This document shows, piece after piece, positions 11,810 to 24,392 of a stretch of DNA of 64,000 nucleotides. Under the pieces are notes generated by a model, which saw only the letters and a list, made by a program, of their open reading frames with translations, had not been told where the DNA came from and ran no database searches. The stretch comes from Gnetum montanum. Taxonomy: Eukaryota > Streptophyta > Gnetopsida > Gnetales > Gnetaceae. Numbering within the stretch: position 1 is the first letter of the stretch; the number at the start of each line of letters is the position of its first letter. The stretch is taken from assembly GCA_015680685.1 (NCBI GenBank), contig MNCI01012739.1:326998-390997 (forward strand), given 5' to 3'. The translations under genes were made by a program, and so were the position numbers.

Positions 11810-13010
11810 ACCTCAAACACTCCAGTGGTTCCCAACTATTGTCTAAGTTAGGATGGTATTTCTAGTGGACGAGGAACTTCACTTTCAAATCTCCACCATG
11901 GCTAGTGTTTTGGAAGTTTCAGATGATGTCTACTCTCTTTCCTTGTATAGATTATATACGAGGTCACTCTCGGATCGAGAGGCTTCTTTTTGGATATGGG
12001 AATCCATCCGACAATGGCTTCAACATGCTGACATGAAAAACTGGATGGACTCGGTCCATATTGATTGGTAGCTTAAGCTTATATGTCACAAGGTTAATTT
12101 TATCAATGATTTGAAACAGACCATCATATTGCCTCATCAATTTGGAGGTAGTTCCCTATTTTGGTTTGAATTGACATGGGTCCAACTTTACGAGAATCCA
12201 ATCTCCCACCTTGAATTCATAGTACTGGCATTTTCGATCAACATACTTTTTCATTCACTACATTGCCCTCTCCAAAAGATATTTTATAGTTTCAACATTT
12301 TCAGACCACACTTTTCAGAATTCATCTATTGATGGATGTTGACCTTGTAGCAAGGGGAAGACCATATGAGGGGCAATGGGCTACCTTCCCATTACTAGTT
12401 CTATAGAAGAAAACCTAGTAGCAGATGACTTATGGATGTTGTAACTTAGCTAGGAAATTCCTAATAGAATAGGCTAATTCTTTTGGTCACTACAAACAGA
12501 GTGTCATAGGTACTCTTCAAGTACCCAGTTAATCCATTTTGTTTGACCATCGGTTTGTGGATAAAATTTTGTTGATAATTTGAGGGTGGTACCCATCATG
12601 CGAAAAAAGGCTCGTCAAAATGCACTTGTGAAATGAGGATCTTGATCTGAAACAATGCTCATGGGTAACCCAAAATATCAAACCAATCTATTAAAATAGT
12701 ATGCTGTAGTGTCTTTAGCTAAGCACTATGATAGACATGGAATGAATATGGAAAATTTTTCCACCACAATGATGATGCTGCTTAAGCCCTAAATAATTGG
12801 TAATTCTGTGATGAAGTCCAAAGACACTGTAGCCCATGGAAATGGAGGGATTTCCAAGGATAGCAGAAGACCACCTAGATGCTCCATAGAACCTTTGTCT
12901 TGTTGGCACACCAAACACTTCTGAATATAAGAAATCACATCTTGATACATTTTTGGCCAAAAGAAGGTTCTCTCAATGAGTTCCAAGGTTCTTTGCTATC
13001 TAGGGTGCCT
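11810..13010 (-). pseudogene. int: Integrase with chromodomain trace, element E
   Basis: Integrase inserts the cDNA into the chromosome. In order on the minus strand: the zinc-binding region ends with CLVC near 12920, the core begins with SLDFITELP (first catalytic Asp, about 12800), continues to SIVSDQDPHF (second Asp, about 12630), and reaches YPQTDGQTKWIN near 12545. There the third catalytic residue, normally Glu, is Lys (GAA to AAA). A C-terminal GDWILVKL/YKLKLP.../VHPVFHVSMLK segment lies at about 12190-12000. A chromodomain-like KFLVH-KYHPNLDNSWEP (with one stop) lies near 11895-11815. Chromodomains guide integration toward particular chromatin marks. Several stops and at least one frameshift break the gene. 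Confidence 0.8.
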
Positions 13011-13189
13011 GGCCCACTGTGTGTCATGGCATTCTTGGATTATCTCTTTACGTAGGTCATCCCAATCATATCCGATTATCATGAAACCAAAGCAGTCCAT
13101 CCCTCATTTTGAACTGTGGTGCTCACCTAGTTTCTATTAGGTTCATTAGATCAATAACATGAGGATCCCTTTTTAAGCCATATTGGATT

Positions 13190-14765
13190 TGAGCCAACAA
13201 CACTCCATCACATTGAACATGTGAAGTTTGTGGCCTAGTGATGGAAAAGAGCTAGGAGGTAGGTTGAGGACGATGGCTCAATGAATCTGCCACCACATTC
13301 TCTTTCCCAAGATGGTAGGTCAATTGCAAATCAAATTCTATTAACATGGCCAACCATTGGGCCTATTTGGGCCTTAGCTTCATTTGATTCAGCAGATAGC
13401 TAGTGCCTAGATTATCTATGTTTACAAGGACACGACTTCCCAGCAAGTAGTGTCTCCATGCTCTTAAGCAATGGACAATAGTGAATGTTTCTTTTTCATG
13501 GACTAGCCACCTCTTCTCTACTTGATTTAGCTTTTGGCTCTCATAAGCGACATGATGACCTTCCTATAGCAACATGTCCCCAATTGCATTCTCATTGGCA
13601 TCAGTATGAACCTCAAAAGGTTTTGTGAAATCTAGCAATGCCAACACCGGATGGGAGGTTAAAGCTTCTTTGATTCTATTGAAGGCTTACTGATAGTTTA
13701 AATTCCACTTCCATGGAACTTCTTTCTTTTGCAAATTGGTCAGGGGGGTAGCGATAGTTGAGAAATTTTTGATGAATTTCTGATAGAAGCTGGCTAACCC
13801 ATAAACTGTCTGACCTTATGTACATTAGTAGGAGTGGGAGATTGGTGCACAACCTATACCTTCTTTAGATTTAGCTCTACCTACCCATACCCTACGAAAT
13901 GTCCCAGAAATATTAGCTCTGAGTAGCAGAATTCACATTTCTCTTTCTTAATGTATAGCTGATTTTCTCGTAGATTCCCAAGGACCAATTGTAGGTGGAG
14001 GGCATGTTCCTCCATGGTCTAGCTATATATCAAAATATCATCAAGATAGATGACCACAAATTTATCTAGGAAGGGTTGAAATATCTCATTCATCAAGGTA
14101 CAAAATGTAGCTAGTGCATTACAAAGCCCAAAGGGCATCACTATCCATTCGTATGATCCATACCGGGTTACACATGTAACTTTTTCTTCATTCAATTTTA
14201 TGATATGAACCTGGTAGTACCCTTGTTGAAGGTCTAGCCAGGTGAAATACCGGGCCCTTGCCAATTGATTGAAAAAATCTGAAATGAGCAAGACTGGGTA
14301 CTTGTTCTTGATAGTGTGTTTGTTTAGCAATTTGTAATCTCAACAGAGATGTAGTGTTCCATCCTCTTTGGTGACAAATAGTACTGGTGCCCCATAAAGG
14401 GATTTTGAGGGGTGGATGTATCACTTGGACATCAAGCTCTTAAGTTGCTTCTTCAATTCCCCCAATTTTGGCCTTGTCAACCGATATGGCCTTTGAATAG
14501 GTGGATCAGTACTTGGCTGTAATATAATTTTATGATCCATGGCCCTCCGAGGTGGCAAACTTCCTAGTAATTTAGGCGGCATCACATCTTTAAAATTATC
14601 TAGCACTTGTGCTATGCATGGGTCAATATTAGTTTGGAATCCACAAGCCTTAGAAGGATCACTCATTTGCATAGCTAGCAAAAATTTCCTGGTAGGATCC
14701 TTGGCCAAACATTTCATCACCATTGGTGACATAATTTGGAGGTTAGAGCCCTCATCCTTTTCCAT
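13190..14765 (-). pseudogene. pol: Reverse transcriptase and RNase H, element E
   Basis: The minus strand encodes a Ty3/gypsy reverse transcriptase that copies the element RNA to DNA. The segment ILQPSTDPPIQRPYRL and the linker to RT lie in 14421-14765. RT follows at 14330-14019 with YFTWLDLQQGYYQV, then MPFGLCNALATF, and the catalytic motif YLDD at 14037-14048. A stop (TAG) follows ILIYS, and later RT and RNase H persist only as short decayed pieces down to about 13200. YLDD and the MPFGL-NA-ATF signature are diagnostic. Many stops are TAG or TGA where Trp, Gln or Arg codons are expected. Confidence 0.87.
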
Positions 14766-14829
14766 CTATGCTCCATGAGTTTGAACTCGGCAAGAGGAGC
14801 TTTCATGTAAAATGAAAATTAGGTCTAAG

Positions 14830-15180
14830 TGAGGAGCCGTGAAAACTTTGGTCTTGCATAAGAATTCTTACTCCAATATAACCTGAAAGGAGTCCATATC
14901 TAGAATTGAAAAATCTAGAACTCCTTGCCATGAGCCCACTTGAATTGGGACACTGCGACACACCCCGATGCACTGAAGGGGTCTAAACTTGGCCAGTTTG
15001 CAGGAGGCTTGGACTGGTTCCATCTTTAACTACAAGTCTTTCACCATGGCTAGAACCATGTAATTGTGACTGGTCCCATTATCAATGAGGGCACTTATCT
15101 GACTTGAGCTTACAGTGATTGGGGCTAATTGAACCTAATGTAAATTATCAAGATTAGTACTTTGGGAGTGTCTAGCTCCT
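14830..15180 (-). pseudogene. pro: Retropepsin-like protease remnant, element E
   Basis: Near 15070-15110 the minus strand reads SALIDNGTSHNYM. This corresponds to the aspartic protease active site LIDSGATHNFI of plant Ty3/gypsy elements, with Ser replaced by Asn. It lies between the Gag knuckle and RT, as expected. The enzyme would cut the Gag-Pol precursor. The altered active site and downstream stops argue it is dead. Confidence 0.72.
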
Positions 15181-15329
15181 TACCTCTATGTAACCATGTC
15201 AGAAAACTCGATTGTAATCACTAGCCTTCACTATTTCCCCAATGTGCTTCCATCTATAATATGAAGGCATGGCTTAGGGTGATATCAAGTGGCATTAGTT
15301 ATTTCCCTAGAGCCCTCCCTTGCCTATTT

Positions 15330-16633
15330 TTGATCCTTCCTAAACTTAGGGGATAATTTTTTGCTAGGTGGTTTCCTCGACACAAGAAGCATTGAATTGG
15401 CCCCTTAAAGGCACCTTCCATAAATTTTTTCTTCTTGGCCCTAGGTTGCCACTTGATCCTTAGATCCTTACATTTTTTTGGGAGCCTTGGTTTCCTGGAG
15501 GACCACCCATTGAGTGATTACCTTGCTAAACTGATTTGAATGTATTTCCACCTTTTATGGAACCTGTATATGTTCTCTAAGAGTGGGAGGGCATGACATG
15601 CTTTCCCTTTCTAGGCTTACCCTTATCTAGCTTCATTGCCTTGAAGTCCAGAAAAGTGCTACCAGCTGCAATAGCCTCCATGAGGGAGTCAATGCCTCTT
15701 TGACACTGTTCCATCTATGCCCATGGTTGTAACCCATTTACAAACTTGAAAAAAATGATCCTGATCTCCCATATCAGGAATCAACAACATGATTTCTTGA
15801 AAGCTATTGATATAATCTTTAAGCTTTCTTGAATGTTTTAGGATCTCTAGCTTGGTTCTAGCTACCCATTCAGAGTTCCCAGGATGAAATTGTTTGATCA
15901 GTGCTACCTTAAATTTGTCCTAAGTCTCTATCTTTTCTGTAGCAATGCCTTTTTCTTGGGCATGAAGGAGGCTAAGCCACCATAGCTTAGCACTTCCTAT
16001 GAGAAACTGAAATGTTGTTAAGACTTTTTGGGCTGCAAGAACACCCCCGGTATTTAGGTACATCTCCACATCATGGAGGAGGGCATCAATTTTAGCATCA
16101 TTTCTCTCACCATTGTAAGAACTTGGTTCTCTAGCTTTGATATAGGCCATTGCTACTAGCTCGTCTACCAAGCATCCTACTAAGGAGGATTTTAGGATGG
16201 AATTTTCAATTTTTAAATTAGATAGTTCTTGATTTACCCCCACCAGGGCCTCCTCCAGGACTTTCACTCAACCAATTAGGTCCTCAACCAAGGATGCTTT
16301 CATTTGTGCCTCTTCCAAGGATCCAAATAGATCCTTGTAGAGGTTGATCATGCGATCTAGATGACCTTCCAAGATAGAAACCTTAGCCTCTACCACTTTC
16401 ACCCTATCCTTGGAGTGAAGATCCATCTTTTCTTGTGGAAAATCAACATCTTTAAGGATGTGATGGATTGCATTTGTGTTTTATGGACTAGGGTAGGCTA
16501 AGGCCTCATCAATTGCCTTGACATGATTCCATAACATTTGAAACTTAGTCTCATCTTGACCAAGTTCTATCTCAACCTCAATTTCTAGGTTTGCTTGATC
16601 ATCAACCATGTCACTATGTTCACCAGGCTCCAT
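15330..16633 (-). pseudogene. gag: Gag of element E, decayed
   Basis: The most upstream ATG after the primer site is at 16633 (MEPGEHSDMVDD...). A long helical, probably coiled-coil region follows (KVSILEGHLDRMINLYKDL, then VLEEALVGVNQELSNL). The capsid part lies at about 16267-15700 with MYLNTGGVLAAQKV, AKLWWLSL and RKLKDYINSFQEIM. A zinc knuckle near 15345-15410 reads CFLCRGNHLAKNYP; the last Cys has become Tyr, consistent with a G-to-A change. Two or more stops interrupt the frame. The size and order match the Gag of chromovirus-type Ty3/gypsy elements. Confidence 0.8.
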
Positions 16634-16771
16634 GTTTCTCAAGAGAGAGCTTTAGCACAAGGCCACCCTCAAAGGAAGAGTGGCTAGCAGAAGTTGAAAA
16701 TGAAAACCTCACAAACCACAAACCCTCTCAGGCCATTATCGAGAAAATTTTACTAGAAAATCAAGCTGTGA

Positions 16772-16784
16772 GGCTTTGATACCA
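16772..16784 (-). other. Primer binding site of element E (initiator tRNA-Met type)
   Basis: The minus strand reads TGGTATCAAAGCC two bases inside the LTR. This is one base from the common plant site TGGTATCAGAGC, complementary to the initiator tRNA-Met 3' end. Confidence 0.88.
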
Positions 16785-16786
16785 TT

Positions 16787-17350
16787 TGTAACAATGTTGT
16801 CCCTAGGAATGTTGTTCGACACCCTTGGAGTTTCCCCAGCAAATTCTGAATCAAGATGAAACTCAAGAGGAATATGCCTCAGCAATCAATAATCTTGAAA
16901 CACATGCCAACAAACAATGTGTTAGCATTAGCATGTCTCTTGAGCGGTGTTTCAAATTCAATAATTGTGAAATAATAATAAGTTAGATAGTGCTCCGTTG
17001 CTCCACTCATGTGGACACCATAGGGACTACCAGCTAAACCCTCTAGATTCATCACCGTGTGTTGGTAGTTGGTGTCACACTCCAAAGAGCGCACACAACA
17101 TCCCATAGCACATCCCATGACACACTCATTAAAAACACTCCAATGTAGAGTTGAACTACACAACCCTCCCAAGCAAGGTCCTACCAAGTGGGGTAATGAG
17201 GTAGGTTGTAGCCTCCTCTTACTAATGCATGGAATTGCCATGCTAGTATGGTTTTGAAGACAGAAGGAGGGGAGGACCCCTTGTGCCCCCATGACCCTCG
17301 AACTGTGGGGGAGGTAGCAAGCCATCACCAACCCTACTACCTCTCTCACA
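16787..17350 (-). repeat. 5' LTR of element E
   Basis: 564 bp aligning with 10561-11125. On the minus strand it starts TGTGAGAGAGGTAGTAGGG and ends CATTGTTACA next to the primer site. The word TTAGCATTAGCAT occurs at about 16922, the same word that is repeated in the array near 19-20 kb. Confidence 0.92.
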
Positions 17351-17355
17351 TATTT
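17351..17355. other. Target site duplication of element E, right
   Basis: TATTT, identical to 10556-10560. Confidence 0.9.
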
Positions 17356-20300
17356 ACTTTTACATCAAATTAACATGAAAGAACTAAAATCCATGAACAT
17401 GAACTTAAAAATAGAGAGAAATTTGCTTGAACCTATAAATGGGAAGTGAATCCCTTAAATTAAAGCATAAAAACACTTTAGAATTATTCAATTGTTTACT
17501 AGAAAAATGAAAAAACATATATTTAACTTGAAAAACTAGAAGAAACCTAAAATTAAAGTTTACATGTTAGAAACATTTGAGAATGCATAAATTATGGGAA
17601 GCTATGGATAAAAAATTGATAAAAACTTGAAAGAAGAACTTATAAAAGAGGATTTAATCCTTAATTTTAGAGATCCATGCTACAAGAATGCAAAAAAGAA
17701 GAAAAGAAAAATTTAAAAGAGCTTTTCCAAGCACACAAATCTTGTACAAGAACACTTAAGAATTGAAGGATTGAAGAGCTTCTATTCACTTTAACTCAAA
17801 ATTCAAGGCAAGTTACAATGAGAGGAATCATACCTATTTATACTTTTTTGTGGAAAATTTTGCCTCTTAAAGCATGGGCCATATATGAATGTTGTTGACC
17901 CCTTCTTGGTTTTTTTGTTTGTTTGTAATTTGCTTAATCCCTAATCTTCTAAGACCATTTTACTATAAGCAAACATACTTATAACATCTATTACATCAAA
18001 GTAAACAAACCAACATTAAAATAAAGACTACCATTACTTCCTACTCTACTTAACATCAAATGAAATGTAGATGGTGGAGTTAGGAAGCATACATTCACAC
18101 TTGTTCTAATAAATTTAACTTCTTATTTTCTCTTATTTTTTATATAAAAAATTATGACATGTAACACATTACAGACATGGACCCATGTTCTACATAACTC
18201 ATACAACATGCAAAAAAATATAACTCCTACTTTGACATGGAAAATGAACTTATATGAGGCAAGCATACATTAGATGATAGATATTGTGAATTAAAATGTT
18301 TCATTTTTATTAATGTATAATTATTTTTATTTTAATTACCTTTAATTTTAATTTAGAAGTTAAAATTTTTTTGAAAAATTTGATGCCTAGGCACCCCCAT
18401 GAATAGAGTGCAACTCTAGGTGCACCAAGTGTTATACATACTTTTTCAAGACACGTTGAATCAAGAAAAAATATGGTTTAGACACTATTCCATAAGGATT
18501 TAAGCATTAGATCCTCAAAATTAATCATCATAAGACATATTTTTATCTCTTGGGGGCCTTTAGGAACCACTTGGGTTTATAATTGAGCTTATGAACTTAA
18601 TTTGCCATGAAACTAGAAAAATGCTGAAATCAAGATTTTTCTAAGTATTGGAATTGATGTGAATTTTGCATCTTGTAAGACCCTAAACAATACATCCTAG
18701 GCTTCCACAATGTCATAGGATTTAAATTTAGCAAATTTGGCAATTTGATCCTAGGATCCTTGGGGTCAAAAGTTTTCTAAGTGTGGAAGAATATGAGATG
18801 TTGAATTGATTTTCCATTGATATCATAATACAAAATGCCTCAAAAATAGCCTTGAAAGATACAGTTTTGGCCTTTGGAGATTTCTAGGGATCATAGAGTA
18901 TCATATTTCAAATTTTTTGCATTAATTTCGATGAGTTTGGAAAAATCTGGGAAAATGTCCAAAATTTTTCCTAAATGTTATTAATGCTAATGTTATGTTA
19001 GTGTTAATGATGAGGATCCCAAATCTTGTCAAAACTATGTTTTAACATAGACAATTAACTTCCAGAACTAGGAAAGCTTGTTAGCAATAGTTTTAGCACT
19101 CTAAGCCTCTAAAATTGATACTTTTTGACAAGTTTTTTGAAACTTGAAAAACTAAATTTTTTGGCCAAGTATGGAATACTAATGCATTTAGAAGTCATCT
19201 CAGTACCTCCAAATCCTCTCATACACCAAGTTTTTAGCATTCCATAAGTTAACTCATGCTTTAAAATTATCATGCTAACTCATTTTAGGGTTAGTTTCTA
19301 CCTTTTCAGAGTTAGAATTTTTGGACATGTCATGTGAGTTGATGTTAATGTTGTATTAGCATTAGCACCACTAAGACCTTGTTAGCAACAATAGCCTACA
19401 TCAAAAAAATTTTGAAATTCGTCATCTTTATCTTAGGAGTTCAAAACTCAATAGGATTCTTAGGAGTTTCAAAATCTAACTTAGGTAAATCATTTTAAAA
19501 TTTCACTAAGTGTAAACTTGGAAGTTTTCATGACTTATAAAATGACATCATCAACCTCCTCAATTGGTAGTTTGTCCTATCCTAGTCTTTCCACATTCCT
19601 TAGCATTGCCTGGATGCCATCTTAGCTTATTTTGGTAGTAGTTTGGATACCTTGAAAGTCATGTGATAAAACTTGGAAAAGCTTTAAACATTTTTCTAAG
19701 TACCATGACCAAAGTTGATACTATGTTAATGTTAGTGTTAGTGTTGATACTTCTAGCACCAATATCATCTTTTAGTAGCATCTCATCCTGTTCTCATAAA
19801 AATCTCAATATCATTTTAGAAGCTTTCAACATCAATTCAATGGTAAAATAAGACCTTGACAACTTATAATGATGACTTTGATAAAAGTCTCAAAATTTTA
19901 TTGAAGTGTTGCTGATGCTAACCATTCATTAGTTTTAGTATTAACATTAGCATCCTTGACACTACTAACCTCCATGAAACATGAACAATCTTAGCATCCA
20001 ACATAATATTCTCATCTCTTGGCTTTCTTGGCATTATTTGGCACCTTGCAACATAAGTTTAGAGTCAAATAGGACTTTGATAGTTTGTTTTCAACACTTT
20101 GAAAAATTTGTAAAAATTTCACTAAGTGCTGGTGATGCTAATGCTGCATCAAGATTAGCATTAGCATCACCTCAACAGGTTACCATTTTTGTTGAAAACT
20201 AAAGATTAGAATTACTATTTTCAAACTTGACGATAAGTTAGACTTATCTTTGAGTTTAATTTGACAATTTTGGACCTATAAATACAAGATCAAAACATAA

Positions 20301-21290
20301 ATTTCAAAGGGGTTTCTTGATATTTAAAAGTACTTATCAAATTTTAGAAGATTAAGAGCATGAGTGCTTGTCACCATTACTACATTTGTGTGCTCCATGA
20401 CCACCTTCTACACCTTTGATGCCACTTATAGAGATAGACTCTTTTGGCTTTGGTAACACTTTTTAGAATTAGAATTTTTTTAGCTTTAGTGTTAGTGAAG
20501 GGAACCTTGGTTGAAATAGCTCCATTTTGATCTAGAATTGACTTTGGATAATGTTTATAGCTTTCCCATTTATATGCTAATCCCCTAAGATTTAATTTCT
20601 CCCTTTGAATGAATATTTTGTTGAAGAATTGAGCTTCTGTTATTAGTTATATTACACTCATGTTTTTCATCTATTACTTATATCTTGGCCCTTCTTAAGA
20701 GGCAAATAATTCAAAACTCATTAATAAATCATTTTATTATTTATAAAGGGATTAAATTTTCTCCCATATTATATTATCTTATTTTCATCATTTAGCATTC
20801 ATTTATTTGTGCTCCACACTTTGAATTTATTCTATATCTTACATAGCATTCTATACATAGTCCAAATTTATATTTAGCCATTTTTCCATATAAAAATCTC
20901 ATTTTCACGGTGGGATCTTAGATCCTTCTTTCTACATAATAATATTAATATTTTAATATCCTACATACTTTTATATAAGGTTTATACTTACTTTTATTCC
21001 ATCATTCGTACTCCATTCTACACTTAGTTTATTTTTTGATCATCTATACTTAGTCATTTTTCTAGTGATTTTAAACATAGTTATTTTTAACAATTAAAAC
21101 TTTGATTTTTTATTTTTTTTCTACCATTTCTAGTTTGTGTGTAGTAGGCTAAGCCTATCTTTTATTAGAGGTTTCATGTCTCTTTATTTGATTATGATTG
21201 ATATATTGAGAGTTACATCGATTTAAAGAAAATTTACAGTCACATGCTAAGTATTCAAACATTTAGTTAATGGAGGTGTCTTTGTAGGAT
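17356..21290. other. Unresolved AT-rich DNA between elements E and F
   Basis: No gene or pol motif is recognised in these 3.9 kb. A TATAAATAGG word on the minus strand near 17850 could be the promoter of an old LTR. The middle part holds the degenerate tandem array listed next. The last five bases, AGGAT, nearly match AGGAA at 40288-40292 on the far side of element F. Confidence 0.5.
18700..20300. repeat. Degenerate tandem array, unit about 190-220 bp, with TTAGCATTAGCAT words
   Basis: Modules containing GATGCTAATG-like and TTAGCATTAGCATC-like words recur near 18978, 19335, 19715, 19905 and 20125, with fainter copies near 19165 and 19590. Phrases such as AATTTCACTAAGTG before the words and GGCA(T/C)CTTG after them also recur. 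The spacing is about 190-220 bp or a multiple. The two words are reverse complements in part, so each module could fold. No coding frame accounts for it. Confidence 0.55.
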
Positions 21291-22200
21291 TGGTGTAGAA
21301 ACACTTCTTTTGATTCCCTTGTTCTATTCCATACATGTGATTTTTGTAGGTTTTGGGCTCTATGGAGATGTCTTAGAGGTCAAGAAGATATCTTTTCTTA
21401 GAGATGGGACTTCATAGGAGACATCTAAGGTTTGCATGAAATATTTCTATTGAGAGCCAAGTCTTCACATGAGACATCTTGAAATTTGAGAAGGCATCTT
21501 TTTAGAATGGATATGTCTTTGCAACTACTAGGATGTCTCATTTAGGAGAAGATGTCTCCCACACTCAGGAGATGTCTATCCTAAAAGTTTGGTTTTGATA
21601 AAAGATAACCTAAAGAGGTTAGAGATGACCTATATGACCAAGGAAACTTCTGAAATTAACATTCCAATTCAAGAAATAGCTGTGAGAAGGTGGAAACAGA
21701 TGGAAAACTACCAAAGACCATCTAGTTAAGTTGGGGAAAGCTTTCCAAGCATCTTTCTTTCTCTAATTAATAAATATTGGTTTGTTTCATGCTTATACCA
21801 AGGAGAGATATGAGGGAGATGTCATGAGATGTTATGAAAGCACATGTGAGGAGTGTATGAGTGTGTATTTAGTTCTTGGTTAATTAATTGAGTATTGGCA
21901 TGCTATCTCTTATGTCTTGTTAGTTAAGATCTCAATATTAGATTATGGGAAAGATTCTCCATTGGTTGTGTCTTGCATTGAGAATAATCATTATGTGGTT
22001 ATAAAGCCTCATGTTCTACAACATTATTTGAGTGTTTTTAGAGATTTAGATGTTTTTTGGATTTTGGAACCTTGGTGTAATATTCTCTTTTAATAATTAA
22101 AGATAGCTTGTTTTCTTATTTTATAGCCTATTATTTGTCTTTTCATAATATTTATATTTAGTAGGTTTGAAGGTGATTTTCCATTAGAGTGAACCTGATT
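21291..22200 (+). repeat. 5' LTR of element F
   Basis: Starts TGGTGTAGAAACAC, like the starts of the G-type LTRs, and ends near GTGAACCTGATT. The segment 21370-21600 has at least five exact AGATGTCT/AGACATCT words plus several one-base variants. From about 21770 onward the sequence is matched at 34330-34360 and then at 39908-40287, the two halves of the 3' LTR. The exact right end and the primer site could not be fixed. Confidence 0.82.
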
Positions 22201-22271
22201 TAGCTTAAATGAGTATGAAATTATTAAGTTGATTATTTTTTGTGGTTGGTTGTAGATTTTGTCAAGTTTAG

Positions 22272-23450
22272 ATGATATCTAAGAACAAATAGGTTCAAGT
22301 CCTAAATAGAGACATGGAGAGCATGAAGTTTTCCTTCCAATAGATGGTTGCTCGATTAGATAAAATTGACATAAAGGTAGATAGAAATGCTAGTCCTAGC
22401 CATATTTCAACATGTGGAGATGATGAGCATTTAGATTTAGATGAAGAAGTTTCATAGCCTAGTGAAGATAGAGTGGATCATGAGGAAGGATAATCTAGCT
22501 ATGGGATTGTAGGAATCCATTAGCTAAGGATTCCAATGGGAGAGAATCCTATTCCTCATATGAGAATTTTGAATGGTCCAACAATGGAAATTACTTCTTC
22601 CCATGACAAGCTATATAAGGAAGATAAGACAAGAATTTCTAGAGAATTTCCTAATGTTGCAAGACTTTTATATATTGAATTGAAGACTTTCAATGGTATA
22701 AATGGCACTAATGCTTTTCCAAGTTGGTTGAAGGAACTTGACAAGAATGTTGAGTTGGAAGAGATATCAAATCACTTGATGGTACCTATTATTGAATCTA
22801 GATTAGAAGGAATGACTTCTATTTTAAGGGAAAAGGTGTTCTATGGTTATGAAAGATAAAATGTTCAACCCATTAGATATTGGAATATGATAAAATAAAA
22901 GTTGAGAAGAAAATTTGAATAGTCTCATTAGAGGTATGAGTCCATTATGAAGTTGAAATTCCTAAGGTAAGGTAACAAGGATGTCAAAGAATTCTATCTT
23001 AAATTTTGTGATCTATTTCAACAAGATAAAGTGAATTGGAAGGAGCATGAACAATCTTCAATATTTTTAGAAAGTCTCAAAATGATGTATAAGTAGGAGT
23101 TATATTTTTATAAACCAAAAACTCTTGATGAGGCTTATGATTTAACACTTAAGGCTAAGAAGAAAGTAAGTGGATTTAGAAATAAGAGCAATTAAACTTC
23201 CAAGGGGAAGGACAGGGGATCCAAATTTGAGAATGAATCCAAATAAAAATCTAAGGACAAGGATGATAGCCATGATAAGAAGATAGAAGAGGCTAGTGAA
23301 AAGGTCAAAGTTGAGAAGAACCAAGGTAAGGGAGGTAAGGGTCAAGGCTGTAGCTCATCCAGGATTTAATGCTTCAAGTGTGGAGAATGAGAAAACAAGA
23401 AATGGAAATGTTCACTTTCTAAGGAAACTATGGAAAAATATGTATGAATA
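22272..23450 (+). pseudogene. gag: Gag of element F, decayed
   Basis: Gag-like protein begins near an ATG at 22272 and is open at 22536-22859, where RLLYIELKTFNGINGTN and FPSWLKELDKNVELEE fit the start of a retrotransposon capsid domain. It continues in pieces through a KLKFL.../F-LKF-DLFQQD capsid region and a lysine-rich basic region (23150-23340). It ends in a knuckle near 23367-23410 reading CFKCGE-ENKKWKC, with a stop inside and Asn where the His should be. The family role is RNA packaging. The many TAG and TAA codons are consistent with decay. Confidence 0.75.
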
Positions 23451-23569
23451 ATGGAGGTGTAGGAGACATCAAGAAAATCTCTTCAGAGAGGAAATCCTAA
23501 TGATTGAGGAAGTTTTGGAATTAAATTAATTTGATTTCATTGTGAATGAGAATAGAGGAGACCATTTTG

Positions 23570-23960
23570 ATAAAAAAATGTTATTTCTAATTGGGGCTAG
23601 ATTTTTACTTAATGAGGAATCGATTCAGATTTTAATTGATAGGGGAGCCCAAGAAAATATTATTTCTTTTAGAGTAGTTTCTTAATTAGGCTTGGTAACT
23701 AATCCTTATCTTGCACCTTATAAGGTGCATTGGTTGTCTAGAGATTTCTCTTAAGAGGTGAGGGAACAATATACTTTGAAATTTAAAATTGAAGGTTTTC
23801 ATGATGTTGTAAAGTATGATGTGTTTTCAATAGATTATGTTGATGTTATTCTTGGTAGACCTTGGAACTTTGACAATGATGCGTAGTTTGATGAAGCAAA
23901 AAATATATGGAGTATAGCTAGATCTGATGGAATCCATGAGTTGATTTTTGTGATAACTAA
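23570..23960 (+). pseudogene. pro: Retropepsin-like protease remnant, element F
   Basis: The frame reads ILIDRGAQENIISFRVV near 23630, matching the LIDSGSQDNLIS type of active site with Ser changed to Arg. It then reads VDVILGRPWNFDND near 23840, the conserved ILG-W motif downstream in plant Ty3/gypsy proteases. It lies between the knuckle and RT. Internal stops show it is not functional. Confidence 0.75.
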
Positions 23961-24179
23961 ATACATGAGGCACCAAATCTCACTTAATGCTTTCTTTATC
24001 CTTCTAGGAGAGAAGGAATATATTAATAAACATGATGAAATAAGTTTTGGTTTTATTATTATATCAATAGTTTCTTCTAACTATGATGATTTGTAGGTAG
24101 AAATTCCTATATGTGTGTTAGGCTTGAAGGAAAAATTTTCCAAGGCATTTAAGGGAGAATTGGATGAATTACCATTAAT

Positions 24180-24392
24180 AAGGAATGTATAAAATTAGAT
24201 TAATTTCATCCCTAGTGCTACCATTTGAAACAAAAGAACATCCTAGATGGTATCAAATTAGAGAGTAGGATTACAAAGGCAAGTACAAGAGTTACTTGCA
24301 AATGGCTTCATGAAGGAATCCATACAGTAATGATGAATGGAGAATGTGCATTGATTTTAAGGTAGTGAAAAAGATAAGAGTGATATATAGGT
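24180..24392 (+). pseudogene. pol: Reverse transcriptase of element F, N-terminal part
   Basis: The piece reads LQRQVQELLANGFMKESI, then DEWRMCIDFKVVKK, then IRVIYR, where element B begins. These are the RT lead-in and the first conserved WRMC-D block of Ty3/gypsy RT. The protein continues with FSTLRIDDILDILTNAKIF after B, at 31465, without loss. The last five bases, ATAGG at 24388-24392, are the target duplication of B. Confidence 0.85.

Larger units (their letters stand above)
10561..17350 (-). mobile_element. Element E: complete, decayed Ty3/gypsy chromovirus
   Basis: This 6790-bp element has everything needed to define it: LTRs of 565 and 564 bp, exact TATTT duplications, an initiator-tRNA-Met primer site at 16772-16784, a polypurine tract at 11126-11139, and minus-strand gag, PR, RT, RNase H and integrase in the Ty3/gypsy order. 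A degenerate chromodomain follows integrase, which places it among the chromoviruses. The initiator tRNA primer fits that group. Stops and frameshifts interrupt every gene and the two LTRs are visibly diverged, so it is an old, immobile copy. It is not interrupted by another element. Confidence 0.94.
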
